Of a stretch of DNA of 64,000 nucleotides, positions 23,716-39,560 are shown one piece after another (positions within the stretch are counted from its first letter, which is position 1; every line of letters begins with the position of its first letter). The position numbers and the translations under genes are program-made. Below the pieces are notes generated by a model. That model was not told the origin of the DNA, ran no database searches, and saw only the letters and a list, made by a program, of their open reading frames with translations. Source of the stretch: Sphagnum compactum (taxonomy: Eukaryota > Bryophyta > Sphagnopsida > Sphagnales); assembly GCA_965153455.1 (NCBI GenBank), contig OZ234498.1, forward strand, positions 3,596,001 to 3,660,000. The letters are read 5' to 3'.

Positions 23716-24740
23716 TTTGGGTGTTGCAGCAGCTTGACACCATGTGTCTTTCAACATAATTTATGTATTGCAGAAGCTTATTCTAAGTTCTGTCTAATTG
23801 CAGAAGAGTCAGTGCGCACTATTTTTGCAATAATTATGTTCATTCTAGCCTCAAAGGTTAGATCGACAAGGTTCAATATAAATTTTCGTTGTTTTCATCT
23901 TCTCTATTCTTGCACTGTCTTGTTTGAACCATAAACCTAAAATCTCTTGCTGTTGATGTGAGAAGCTTTAAATTTGTTTTGGTTCTTTCTATAGCTTTGA
24001 TACAAATCTCCGTCATGGCAGGATGGTGTAGAGATTCAAACTTTATTAGAATGCAAACATCATCATGTCTTGGGTATTCAAACCTTGCATTTTGGGTGTT
24101 GCTTGACATGATAGTCTTTCAGCATATTTTGATGTGTTGCAGAAGCTTATGAGTTCTGTCTAATTGCAGCAGAGTCAGTGCACACTATTCTTGCACTAAC
24201 GTTCATTCTATCCTCAAATTTGTGCACTTGGAGGTTAGATCCATGAGAGTTTGATACAAATTTCTGCACATTGAGGTCAGATTCACAAGAGTTCAATACA
24301 AATTTGTCCTTCATTCTCCTCCTCTATTTTGCACCTTCTCAATTTTTGAACCATAATCCTAATTTTCCTCAGTCAGTTGGTTTGGGAAGATTTTTTGTCT
24401 TGGTTCTTTCTACAGCTTGAATGCAAATGTCAGTCATGGCACCAAGGTGTTGGAGATTCAAACTTTATTAGGAGAGGAAAAATATCCTGCACCCTGCCAT
24501 TCAAAACCTTGCATTTTGAGTGTTTGCTTGACATCAAAGTCTTTCAGGATTCTATGTATTACAGAAGCTCATTAGTTTCTACCTAAGGGGGGCAGAGTAT
24601 GCATTCTTGTTTGCAATAATTTTCATACTAACTACAAATTTGTCCTTATTCTCATTGAATCTGCTTCTGTACCTTCTTGATGTTGAAACCATAATCCTAG
24701 AATGGCTTGCTGTTGCTCAATAATTTATCTTGGTTCTAGT
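23716..24740 (+). repeat. Degenerate tandem repeat, ~0.4 kb unit, three copies
   Basis: Three diverged copies share, in order, TTTTGGGTGTTGC...CTTGACA, AGTCTTTCA, TTGCAGAAGCTTAT, TTCTGTCTAATTGCAG, TCCTCAAA, GAACCATAATCCTA, TTGGTTCTTTCTA and GAGATTCAAACTTTATTAG. Anchors fall at about 23716, 24088 and 24510, so the spacing is ~370 and ~420 bases. No shared ORF persists across copies, so it looks non-coding. Confidence 0.8.
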
Positions 24741-24755
24741 TCTCACAAATGAGAC

Positions 24756-24993
24756 ATGGAATTTGCGGAGCATGGAATGGTGAGTGAGGATGCTGCACTA
24801 AATGGAGATGAAGGTCAGGGTCTAAATCTGCAACACTTATTCATTGGGTTGAGGACTTTTGTGCAAAATGTTTGCATTTCTACCATCTCATTATACAATT
24901 TTGCCCTTGCTTCATGCTTTAGGGTTTGAAGGTTACAATCTGACTCCGGAGAAGAAAAAAGCCCTCCTATTGCTCCTCATTGTCATATGTTCT
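24756..24993 (+). CDS. Candidate 5' exons of an unrecognised gene (3' end not found)
   Basis: I do not recognise this gene. An ATG at 24756 opens an acidic exon (MEFAEHGMVSEDAALNGDE) ending at 24813 before a GT. A 109-base intron ends in CTTTAG, and exon 2 (24923-24993) continues in phase as GFEGYNLTPEKKKALLLLL, ending before a strong GTATGT donor. The result is a charged N-terminus followed by a likely membrane segment (LLLLLIVICS). Clean splice phases argue for a real gene, but no third exon was identified within the following 10 kb. It may have long introns or be a dead fragment. The repeat array just upstream and the GC-richer island at 23260-23650 could be its leader. Confidence 0.25.
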
Positions 24994-26329
24994 GTATGTC
25001 CTCTTGACATTTCCAGCTCTGCATATGCCCACAATGTGTAATTCTTCTTTCCTTTGTCAATTGTTAACTGCCAGCTTCAGTGGGCACATATGGTCTTAAA
25101 GATTTCAATACCCCCACAATGGTACATTGCCACAAAGAATCTGAGCAAAAGGAAAACTTAATCATTCCTCTAACTATGGGACTACTTGGCATATATTTTT
25201 GCCACAAAGAGTCCTGTTAATTCCACTCAACAAGGTTAGGCCTTTTGATAATCCCCATGAAGAGGTGTTGGGAATACAAAAAAATTCTACCATGTCCCTG
25301 ACCAAAACTCAGGATTTGAGTTCACAACCTCCTATTGTTCAGGGAGAGTTTATCTTATTATGCCATTGTTAATCCTAATCAGCAGAAATGATTAAGATAA
25401 ATGGTACCTTATTATTATGTTAGGGTACATGCCCATATTAATATGATAGTCAAAATATTCAAACATGCATAAACAACATCAATAACCAACTATCACTCTT
25501 GTGAGGAGCACCACATGGCAGTTCCAAATGAGCATAACTTAAAATAATAATTACATAGCAAAGGTCTAATTAGCTGCATGAAGAACTTTGTTGACCTTGG
25601 TTGTATTATAATAATTAATTTTACTCATCTTATTGATTGTGGCATTACTTTTAATAGGAAATGAGAACACAAGAAATGAAATGTCAACCCCTTTTTTTTG
25701 TGGATATCTTAAGTTACACTTCCATTTGTTCAAAGAACACACATGGTACAATTTTCTATCATTCTTGATTCTTTGTTTCACAAGCACCCATCTTAAATAT
25801 GAACATGATTAAAAATTTTAAACTATTCACCCTTTGTAAGGTCTTTTTCCACCCTACATGTTCATAAATTTCAAACTATTCATCCTTTGTAATTCACTTT
25901 CCACCCTAACCATACACACAAGATATAATTTCAGATTTACAAGCTTAATCAAAATGAAATCTCCAAGGCCCAAGTATCAAAAGGGAGTGTAGGCAATTGT
26001 CTTTAAAACAATGCTTGCATGTTCTCATTAGGACCACAATATCAAAGGATAATTAGATTTTTAGGATCAACATCAACAGTGGTGGGTATGAAACTTCACA
26101 CTTGGTTTGATTGCCAATTATTGCTTGAAGGCCAAAAACTTTCCAAGAATGTTGAACTTTGAGGTGGCAAATGCTTTAACAACAACTCACAAATGTTTTG
26201 TTGCATGGACCAATCTTTTTAGCATAAGTTTCATTCCCTACACATCCCCAAGTTCTAAACCCCACATATTTAGAAAACTTACCTCTAATATTTTTTTCCT
26301 TCTCAACTAACTTGGATGCATGATTCCCC
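24994..26329. other. Intergenic, AT-rich
   Basis: No gene could be supported. The stretch next to 26330 probably belongs to the decayed transposase region, as scattered open reverse frames continue to about 26150. Confidence 0.45.
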
Positions 26330-27480
26330 CATACAAGGTGGAAAGGAATAGGATTTGAAATTTCAATAGATATTTAATTTGGACAACTAGAATTGTTTGT
26401 TTGCCACAACTGGATTGAAGGCCCATCTTTATAATTCCATAATGAAAACACTTATGTTCCATCACATGCCACCTAAACTCATTCACAAGAAAAAAACAAA
26501 TGCATGTCAATATGCCCCACAAAGATTTTTGGCTCATTTTTCAAATAGCCTATGACCGAGAAATTTAGAACTTTTTGGATAAGTTGAAGAATGGAAGGAT
26601 GATCTTGTGATGTTGTAAACACTTTCATCAAATTAGCCAAGACATAGTTATCATGCTCCTTCAATTTCTTGGACAAATATCCCAAATCTCCATCGCTAAC
26701 TTCATGGGTGTGCCCAATTGTAACAAAAAACCATAGTGGGATTTTCACAAACATTTTTCTTACAATTAGGAAAAATAGGAATGCAAGTGATCGTTTTTAT
26801 TATCTTTCACACAATTGTCCATTAGAAGCAAAAGCTTTCTAGGCAATGGTTTTGCACCAATAAATTTATCAATAGCCTTTAGTGAATGTACATAGTGAGA
26901 ACTTCCTTGCATCAATTGTCAGAAGAATGAATTTTGTGGCTTAAATTCAAATAGAATCCTTGATTCACTAACAAGCTCCTTTTCCAAGGCTCACAATAAC
27001 TGTTACAACAACTCGATCATGAAGTTTAGATCATTGGGCTGAAATTCATTGGAATATTCAACAAATTTCTCATTTTCATGACCATGAGCAACCATTTTAA
27101 TCAAAGTATGAAGTAGTTGATAAAGACTTAAAACCATTTTGTTTTTGAATTGAAGTCTTGAAATAACAATTTTGGAATGCTTTATCTTGTCATGAATGAT
27201 GCACAAGTACTTTTCTCTTGATTGGATTGATTATTCCAAATATGATAAAGACATCCACAAGATTCATAGTGAATGTTGTGCTTTCTTAATTTAATTTCAT
27301 GTTCCCTTGCACCAACATTATTTTTTTCAATTTTCAATATCAAATCCTTAAGGGATTCACAAACAATGCACTTAACATAATTCGAACCTCATTTCCTAAC
27401 ATCAACATTGAAGTGATGATTTTTTTCCACATGATTCATACCATTTTGACAGATTCTCCTAAAGTTTAACTACTTGCTAA
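26330..27480 (-). pseudogene. Decayed DUF7869-type transposase-like ORF
   Basis: Reverse-strand reading, broken by stops and frameshifts, gives consecutive blocks of one protein family. In order they are CIVCESLKDLILK, RKHNIHYESC, ASFMTR/CIIHDKIKHSKI, MVAHGHENEKFVEYSNE, GAKPLPRKLLL, MDNCVKDNKN, FFVTIGHTHE, DGDLGYLSKKLKE, QDHPSI and FVGHIDMHLF. The MDNC..DNKN and GHTHE blocks are the hallmark of DUF7869-like proteins, which are widespread in repetitive DNA of plants, algae and invertebrates and probably encoded by transposons. Intact reverse frames survive at 26307-26537, 26479-26754 and 27003-27206. No terminal repeats were identified. The copy is clearly inactive. Confidence 0.75.
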
Positions 27481-29599
27481 ATCTATAATCTACGAGACAA
27501 CTAACTCAACATACAAACTTTATAAGGAGGTTGGTGTTTTAAACCTAAAAATTAAGTAAACATTTTCAACATAATGTGTTTAATTCTTAAAATTGCACTT
27601 GATGACCACTAGGTGGGATTACATTGCTTGTCACAACTTTTGCCCAACATGGTCAAGATAATTATACTTAAATTTTTTTGGTAATACATTAAACATCACT
27701 TGCATAATTTAAGACAAATTAGAAGTCAAGGTTTTTTTTAGCACTTCATCATCACTACGTTCACAAAAGTTTCTTCATGGTTGTGAAATCATTAGTCAAA
27801 CATTTTGTCGACCAATCCCAATTCTTTCTATGAAGCATGATATCTACACATTGCATAATTAGGAATTAAACATTTGATTCCACTTAACTAACAACGATTG
27901 CTCTTAATCTTTTTGTTTCCATGTAGCAAAAATGTATAGTCACACTATGTCATTTGTAGACCATATATGTTGATTGAACCAAACTGAAAACTTTGTACTA
28001 AACTTTTTCACAAATCTTAACCCCTTGAACAATCATAAAATCTTACTTCTAGACATTAGCTTTCAAGTGCATTTGGTGTGAAATGTTTAAACTATAAGCC
28101 TTTCAATCTTTAAAAGACATCTTCCAAAACTCCTTTTTCACCAATGTTGTTTTGTCACGAGGAAAATGTTGATAATAATTCAAGGAACAACAAATGTACA
28201 CCAAGTCTACTAATTAATTAATGACCTAGCCTACCAACTACCTACATAGTTTAGCAAGCCCAACTAAGTTTAATTTTCATAGCCTAGCCTACTAGCTACA
28301 CTTAATAAACTAGTCTGCTATTCCTTATAAATAATTTAAGCCAATTAACTAAGTATGTAAGCTAGGCTAGGCTACCAATTACATAGGCCTATTTAGTTTA
28401 ACTTAAATTATTATTAAGCTTACCTAGCTTAGTTTACCTCCTAGGTTATAATAGGGTGCAAGCAAGGTATTTTGTACATACTTGCTACTTTGTTCTTTAC
28501 TTGAAAACACTTAAAGAACAATTTTTTAGTTTTTTTCATGAGAATTTTTATCCCCCTTCTAATTTCTCAAAGTAATTTGTGTCATATCATTTGGACTTGA
28601 AAAAGTACCTCAAAAGTATCCCCAACAATTTTGTCATTTTTTAGTTGTTGGGATGATTTTAGTTATGAAAACAAACTCCAATATATTGGATTGTTCCCCA
28701 CATCAATATTGAGGTGCATGAAAAAAAACCAAACATTTGCAAAAAAAATTCACCTATTTTCAAGTACTTGAACTTTTTTTTCAAGCTATTTTTCAAGTAC
28801 AAATTTTAGGGTCAATTCAAGTACTTGCAACTAATGTAAAAAAACATTTTTATAACAATTTAGTTTTTGAAGTTCATGCAAACACAAGTTAAGAAATGAT
28901 GTACTAAAAAATATTATTATTATTATCTTCATAAAATCATCTACTTGTTAGTCCTTTTATATAGAGACCCCAATTTTTTTTTCTTACACTACTTTTTTGT
29001 ATACTTTACCATACTTTCACCAATAGTTTTTTTAAGCAACATATTAACCAATAAATTAATTTGTACACTTTCAATTGCAATAGCAAAAATGCCACGTGTC
29101 ATTCATTCATTTATGCGCATGTGCACATATAGTTTCCAAAACAACTTAATTGTCAACAATCAATGGATGACATATGTTCATTTTTCATCAATATTTTCAT
29201 CTAAACTTATGGTAGTCACACATTGTAGTTGCATGTATGACTAAAATTTGGATTTGTTAAAGTCTAATCGTATATGTGATTATGAACACTTGCAACTAAA
29301 GTGCCACATAGGATTAGTAGAAATGTAATTGCAAATTGAATTGCTTTGGACACTAATCACAGAGTAGTCATAAACTTATGGTTGGAATGGATAATATTTT
29401 TTTTAGTAGTGAATCCTCTACACATAATTTTTGACATGAAAAATGTATTTGTTTAGAAGTAATATTTCATGATTAATCAACTATTAATTTTGTTATTTAA
29501 CCAATGTTGTGATCATCTCCTAAATAAGTTGGTTATTTTGAAGCCCAAACTCAAGTAATTATTCATGAAGTGCATATGGCAATTTATTATACATATGAG
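27481..29599. other. Intergenic, AT-rich
   Basis: No gene was found. A patch at 28215-28445 is rich in CTAGCCTAC and its complement GTAGGCTAGG-type words, with an inverted pair (TAGCCTAGCC near 28279, GGCTAGGCTA near 28363) that could fold into a hairpin. Confidence 0.5.
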
Positions 29600-30115
29600 T
29601 TTCAATTCCACCTCACAAGATGAATACATACATGAAGAAATTGTTGAAAGGATATAAATAATAATCAACCTTCAAAGAGTTATTGGTCAAAATCTATGCA
29701 AAATTAACAAACATATATTGTAAGTTCCTACCAAAAGCATTTTTAAACATGACATCTTTAGGACTCATGACAAAAAAATTTACCATAAAAACCTTTTCAA
29801 ATATTTTCTACGGGATCCTTATATTCACCTTGGAAATACATTGTTGGTAGATGATACACTTTACAAATGCTGCCAAAATCCTCCTTTAAATGTCATTTTT
29901 GTTGAATCGTATGAAGAACAAAAAGAAAGAATTAACTTGTTAACACTGTTATCCCATATTTAGAATTGTTTCATTACTCTAGATTTAATGTTCCCATTTA
30001 TGTTGAAGACAATCCTTTTGGCACCATTAGAAATATCATTGAAGATGATGTCAAGTACAAGACATTGTTTGAAAAATGCACTGACAAATGTAATGTTAGT
30101 TTTTGTAAAAATACA
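29600..30115 (+). pseudogene. FCP1/NLI-type HAD phosphatase-like relic, copy A
   Basis: Translated forward with frame changes, this reads RVIGQNLCKINK, KNLFKYFL, GNTLLVDDTLYKC, VIFVESYEE, then SRFNVPIYVEDNPFG, IRNIIEDDVKYKTLFEKC. The LLVDDT block followed by a short loop resembles the C-terminal half of an FCP1/NIF-type HAD phosphatase domain. I take it as part of a repeated, probably transposon-carried, family because a second copy lies about 1 kb downstream. Stops at about 29964 and frame changes mark it as dead. Confidence 0.6.
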
Positions 30116-30384
30116 TTGAAATCCATAATAAGTTGTCAAAATTTTCTTTTTTTTTCTTTATTTATTTTTGGATAGTCAAATGAACCTATACACTAATGGT
30201 TTTTATGGATTGTCCACAATTCTCTTTGTTCTTGTAAGTAAAAGGTGTCGTTTGTTGAGATAACAAAAGATGTGGAGTTGTCACATTCACAGCCTTTGAG
30301 TAGGCCAAATTTTGATGAAATGCTTTCAATTTCAAGTCTTGGAATTAGTTTATAACTTTTTCATTCGCCGTGATTAGAGGAAAG

Positions 30385-31830
30385 TCCTTTCCATGTTACA
30401 TTTGATTTGAATGGAGTTGCCTTGGCAATGTGTTTCAAAATGGTTCAAAATATGGGGTTTTCGACTTGACATCAAAGACCCATTCCATTCACACCCAACT
30501 TATTCTCAAGCTTGGTTTGAAATTATTCCTCCAAAGGTGTATAACACATATCACCATGTATATACCATTTACATGCCAACATCACAATTTCAATAATTAT
30601 TTTGAACAAATTTAGTGTGAAACACAAATTACAATTTACCATTGATCCATTGAGAATACTTGGCCAAAAGTGTTACATGCAAAATGTTCATTTTTTTTCA
30701 ACTAATCTTGACAAGCTTGTTTTCCATAAAAACCTCGACCTTTTCTTGTTTAAGTATTGTGACATTCACACTTGCAATATGTTGTTCATAAATGATACAC
30801 TTTACAAAAGTTTGTTTAATGGGTGTGTTCACAGTTGGGGGTACCAAAAAAGAATGACCCATTTTTAAAGGATTACAGAGGATAACTTTAGATCTTTGTT
30901 TATCTTACATTCTTATAATTGTAATGGATTGTTGTATGCTAATAAATAAAATGATGTCTTATAAAACTAATAAAAAGATTTTAAAATAATTTGGATATTA
31001 TGTGTCCTTTAAATTAATTATATCAAATGTTTAAACTGCATTTTTTAAGAAAATAATCAAAAGGAATGCATAAAGTTATACAGTTGATTTCAAAAAAATT
31101 GTACAACAAAAACATGTCCCCTTCTATGAAAATATAAATTCATTGGGGTAACTCGATGAAAAAACAAATCATACAAAAATTTCAGTGTGTTGAAATTTTG
31201 AAGGAAAGGGATGCATGGTAAAGGATTCATTTTTCTAATCAATTGACAAAAAATTGTGTTCAATGGGTTCAAAATGTTTAGCTTTAGGTGCAAGTCACAT
31301 GTGTAGGAAATAATCTTGCAAAAAAAGGTGTTTAATTGTCCATTGAAATTCATTTTGAGATTATATGGGATTTTCTGTGTTTCTAGCTATAAACCAAAAT
31401 ATTGATACACAATTATGTACGCATGTGAAAGATAACCACCACCACATGAATTATTTTAAATTGGATCATTCAAATTTTCTCACTTAAATTTGTTTCAAAT
31501 AAATGTTATTTGCAAAAAACAGCCCTACAAAAATTTTAGAGTCCTTTTTCCTTTTTTGGGAAACCCAACTTCGAATAAGGTCTAATGTGTTGTTTCATGC
31601 CATTTTATGGAGTCTTTTGACAATTCTCATGGGGATGACAATTATTAGTTGAAGATTATTTTCCCTTATTTAAAATCTTTTCATTATTCTAAATACGGTG
31701 TTCCCACTTTTATATTGTAATACAATCCTTTTCATAGTATTTTAAGTATTAGTCTTGATGACCCTGGACAATATAAAAGGTTATTTGTGAATTGTATTGG
31801 TAGGTGTGATGCCCCAAACTATTAAAATGA
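30385..31830 (+). pseudogene. FCP1/NLI-type HAD phosphatase-like relic, copy B
   Basis: A second, more complete but more scattered copy. It begins with VTFDLNGVALAM (compare the HAD motif I with aspartates at the start, here DLNG). Then come GLKLFLQRCITHITMYIPF, CQHHNFNNYFEQI, FHKNLDLFLFKY, NMLFINDTLYKSLFNG and, after a ~0.8 kb AT-rich interruption, YGVPTF...YNPFHSI and DDPGQYKRLFVNC. Block order equals copy A. Multiple stops make it non-functional. The interruption (about 30870-31640) may be an insertion. Confidence 0.55.
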
Positions 31831-33232
31831 AAAAATGAAAATGAAAAGAAATGTAATTTCTTTTTATTGTTCTTGTTGCATTTTAAATTTTATTTAAAAT
31901 TTTCTTTTCAAATTTCTAATATTAAAAAATGTGACTTGTCAAAATCAATTACATATTAAATGAACCAAGAAAAACTTGATGAAAAAGAAGTCAAATGGGT
32001 GAATCAATTTCTTTTAGGTATGAATTTTCTACCTTATTACCTAAGAAACATTCATTCCATGTGTTTTCATGGTTCACCTTTGAATCATGTTAAATTAATT
32101 ATATCACATTCAATTATTGACTTTTACTTGTAGTTGGTAAATTAAATTATTGTTTGTATATTGCATGATGATGTTTACAACTTTAAAAGGTAGAAAGCAA
32201 TGTTTTTAGTAGGATTTTTATTTTGAGATGATGCAGGTGTAGTATCTTATTTAGCAACCACAGAATCATGAATATTTCAATTTTACTAATACTAATGTGC
32301 CAACGTTTGATGAATTTGTTTGGCCTTGCAACTTATGTTTCCTAGATTTAAATTAAAATGACACAATCTAATGCAATATGTATATAGTTAAATGTTATTT
32401 TAAATGATGGATCTTTGATGATTGCTCTATTACTTTAAAAATTTAAAAATCTATTAAATTCTTTTTTACCTATATCTTTTGACATATTTTATGTTTTGAA
32501 TTTCTTCACTTTTCAATATTCATCACCTAGTGACCACCAAATATTAATTCAAAACAAATAATGTTTGTGTTAATGCATATATGCATTGTGATCTACACAA
32601 TATTCAAATTAGTCTTCCTCTTCTTTAATGTGATTTTTATGGTCACTATCAAGAATGTTTTGCATTTAGCTTATTGACCATTAGGTTCAATTTGCAATTT
32701 CAAAACTTATTTGAACTATCCAAATTGCTTTATTAAGTTTTTTTCATACCTTTTTAAAGTGCAGAATTAATTAAACACATGATAATTATAATTCGTATGG
32801 AATTTTATGTCTCAATAAATGACATTTATCATCAATGGTGCAAATGTCAAAAGTCAACAATCTTCATACTCAACATCTGGTGCCATTTGAGGTCTTGATG
32901 CATAATGCATGGTTGGAGTCATTTATTTTTTAAATGGTGAGGAAAAGGTATTTTTTTATTTTTCTAGTTGCCTGATTTCAGAATTTAAAAAAAAAAAAGA
33001 TCACCAGATTTTGAACTAAGTCAGCATGGTAGCAAACGATATAGAAGGATGCTTTACTTCTTTTCACTATCATTTTTCTTTGTTTGTAACATGAATTGCC
33101 TTAATCACCTTAAATGGATGATAGCCATCTTAGCTACACTACAAATTTATTGAAAAAGAAAAAAGCCCTGCATGGTTCAGAATCTTTTTGAAGGTAGGTA
33201 CTAAAACCAAAGGCAATCCCCACACGTATATC
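31831..33232. other. Intergenic, AT-rich, nothing recognised
   Basis: No open frame with family motifs, no splice structure and no obvious repeat beyond homopolymer runs. Confidence 0.5.
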
Positions 33233-33666
33233 TTAAATCCCATTGCGCCTCGATGCACATTCCCGATAGCTTTGAATTTGAAGGTTCCATTCATCAAACG
33301 GGGTTGAATTTACAAAAGGATTACCCAAATCACGAGATGCTCGGAACATATGAGCAGGAACACCTTTTACCATAGACGCAAGAGATGTGATCCATACCAC
33401 GTTAGCACGACGTCGTTTGGCACCTACACTGGGCTTGGTCCAAATAGCATGAAAGTACCAAAGTCTGTCACAAGGAGAGGAAACACAAATGATGTACCTT
33501 TCATTTGATGAATTGCAAACACACATCGAAATGTGTGGACATTGCTATCATGAAGTTGATGATCTAACATTTTCATTCTTGGATAAAAAATTGATGAAAC
33601 ATCGTAGCAAGTTTCCTTGACATTCCCAACATTCTTTGGCAAAGTCCTTTGCAAAAGACTGTCCAT
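33233..33666 (-). pseudogene. Frameshifted unrecognised ORF, probably transposon-derived
   Basis: Two overlapping reverse frames (33424-33666 and 33233-33526) join into one sensible protein if a single frameshift is assumed around 33430: YPRMKMLDHQLHDSNVHTF, then FVFPLLVTDFGTFMLFG, continuing as AKRRRANVVWITSLASM, GVPAHMFRASRDLG, FDEWNLQIQSYRECA. Composition and amphipathic spacing look like real protein, but I cannot name the family. Its location in transposon debris suggests mobile DNA. Confidence 0.4.
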
Positions 33667-35166
33667 TATACACTCTAGACATGATGCTGCTTCTTGACAT
33701 TCCTAGTGCACTCTTCACAAAGTATTTGCAAGGTTCTTAACATGAACCAAAGACATTCCTGTCTCAAGTTCAAGGTAATTTTCTAGCAGGCCCCTATCAT
33801 TCCTAGGCCATGTTATTGACATCTATCAATTCCCAAAACTAGATATATTGTTCTGAAACAGAAAGAATCCCACTTTCTGTTGGTTTTCAATTGCTAAGCA
33901 AGTAGGTGGAAACCTTAACAGTACCTTATTAGCAACATGATTTGATACATATTGAACATGGTTGATTTGAGTCTAAAACCTGGTCTACCAATAAACAACA
34001 CGAAGGTTTTTTGTCCTCAATGCATTCACACAAAGGGTTGTTATTACCTTGCAATAGCACCCTTTTCACTCCACTAGGTTGCAATGCCTAATTTGCGTAC
34101 AATACTCACAGTGACCACAATTTTGGGCAAAGGTCATCAAAATATCCTTTCGGGAGATTTTATCAATTGTTTCACTATTTGACAATATATCTTACAAAAT
34201 CAACCTAAAATCCTTTTAGAACTTATGAAAGGTCTATAGATAGTGGGTCTAATTATTATATTCTTCAGACATTTATATATATGAATGTACCTATCTATTG
34301 ACATTAGTTTTTTGGGAATTTTAGTGTTGACATATTTTGAATCACAAATATTTTCATATACTGAAGATACATAGGTCCTAATACCTTGGCAGATTCGACC
34401 CTAAGTCTTATTTACAGAAATCATATGGAGATTTGAAATTCAATTAATCATTCAACAGGCCCCTGTCACAGAAGCTGCCAAGGTACTAAGAGTAGTATTC
34501 AAACTAAAATACCAATAAAATTATGTATATCCATGGTCAATGAATGGAGGTTTGGTTATAGAAAAGGAGTTTGATGAACAACAATCAATTTTTAGTACCC
34601 AAAAAAATGCAACTGGAACAAAGTGCTAAAATGTTCAGCTTGTAAACATCACCAAAGTTCCAGATGTTCTCCAAACTTGTTGGTCAGCAAGCCAACACAA
34701 AAGCTCATCAGCACTCTAGTAATTTTACAATGAGTCTCATGATCTCAGCACTGTAATTTAGCACTCTAAACAAAAAGTCTGTGGGTGGAGATGGTGCACC
34801 ACAGAAAGACATTCGAACAGTGTGCTATTAATTCTTTCTAAAATTGGTGGTTTAGAGTTGGTAGACAATGTCCTTAATTGCATCTCTGGTCAAACAAAAC
34901 TGTAGCTGGTGGAATACACTGGACACATTAGACATGCAAAGCTTGTTTTTTATTGCTGCAATTTAATTGGATTGTGATCAGACATGAGTTGAGCTCCGAT
35001 CAAGAATAATCAGTAACTTCTAGACCAGCTTATTATGTGCAAAATGTGCATAAGATTAGAAACAGCTATAACCTATGTGATGCATGCGTCCTAGTTTGAA
35101 TCCGTTGTGCACTAATTTGAAGGCCTAAAATGAACAACTCCTGAAAGCCAGCAGCCTATGACAACT
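33667..35166. other. Intergenic and 3' flank of the carboxypeptidase gene
   Basis: Weakly open reverse sequence continues for about 150 bases past 33666 (same decayed ORF). The rest shows no gene. The last few hundred bases should hold the carboxypeptidase 3' UTR. Confidence 0.5.
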
Positions 35167-38651
<3,485 letters not shown>

Positions 38652-39560
38652 CTTGTGTTGTTGAATCTACACTAATTTGCTGCAAAATCGCGGCGTGCAC
38701 ACGAGAGAGAGAGCTCGAGGGTGAAAGCAAGCGAGAGCGAGAGGGTGCGAGAGAGAGAGAACTACAGGCGGAAGAGGTGCGGGAGGCTGGCATATAAAGA
38801 GCCGGGTACGGGGGTGAGCGATCCCGTGCAACTCAACCCAGTCTCGGTTGCAGGGAAATGCTTTTTCTTCCCTTGTTTTCATGAAACCTTTTAACAATGC
38901 CTTTTACTAAAAGGTTCCATTCCCTCTGTAAACGCATCACTGTAAGTGAATTTTTTTCTTGCGAGTTTTCTCTATTTTGGAAAGTGTTTTGCGGAAAACT
39001 TGCTAAACAACACAGTTCTTTTAAAGTACATAAATGTCTTTTCCATTGAGAATTTGCCACTTTTTTTAAATTGAAATATGAAAAAATCAGATAATACTCA
39101 TCTTGGTTCTGCTCTACTCGTTCAACTCCATGTTGCATAGAGCTCTCTCAATGTATACTCAATTTTTGTTTTCACTAGGCTCGTGGCACAAGTGCCAATT
39201 TTCACAACTTAGTATTTTTAATATACCTATTTCAGCATTGGGCCCTTTTGTTGTTGGGCTAAGTATATTAAAACCTGCTGTAAGGTCACTCATCCCTATA
39301 CTTTTTCTGTTGAAATATATTAAACCTTCAGAGTTCTTGTGAAGAGTGTTTTTCTTTTGGGGCAAATTTTCGCATCTTGGTGACAAAAGTAAATCCAGAG
39401 CAACAAGCTATCAAGGAACTAACTTGTTTGAAAAAATGCCACAATATCACCATATTTTGAGGGAAAAATTCTGAATTCCCCATAATGCCATAATGGATTT
39501 CTATAGGTCGCCAAACTATGGGAGGTATCTTTGAAGTTTTCTACTTTTCTCTGTAGATTG
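38652..39560. other. Promoter side of the carboxypeptidase gene
   Basis: On the reverse strand this begins with a ~100-base CT/GA dinucleotide-rich leader (38700-38765) and a TATA-like element near 38796, then AT-rich sequence. No other gene was seen. Confidence 0.5.
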
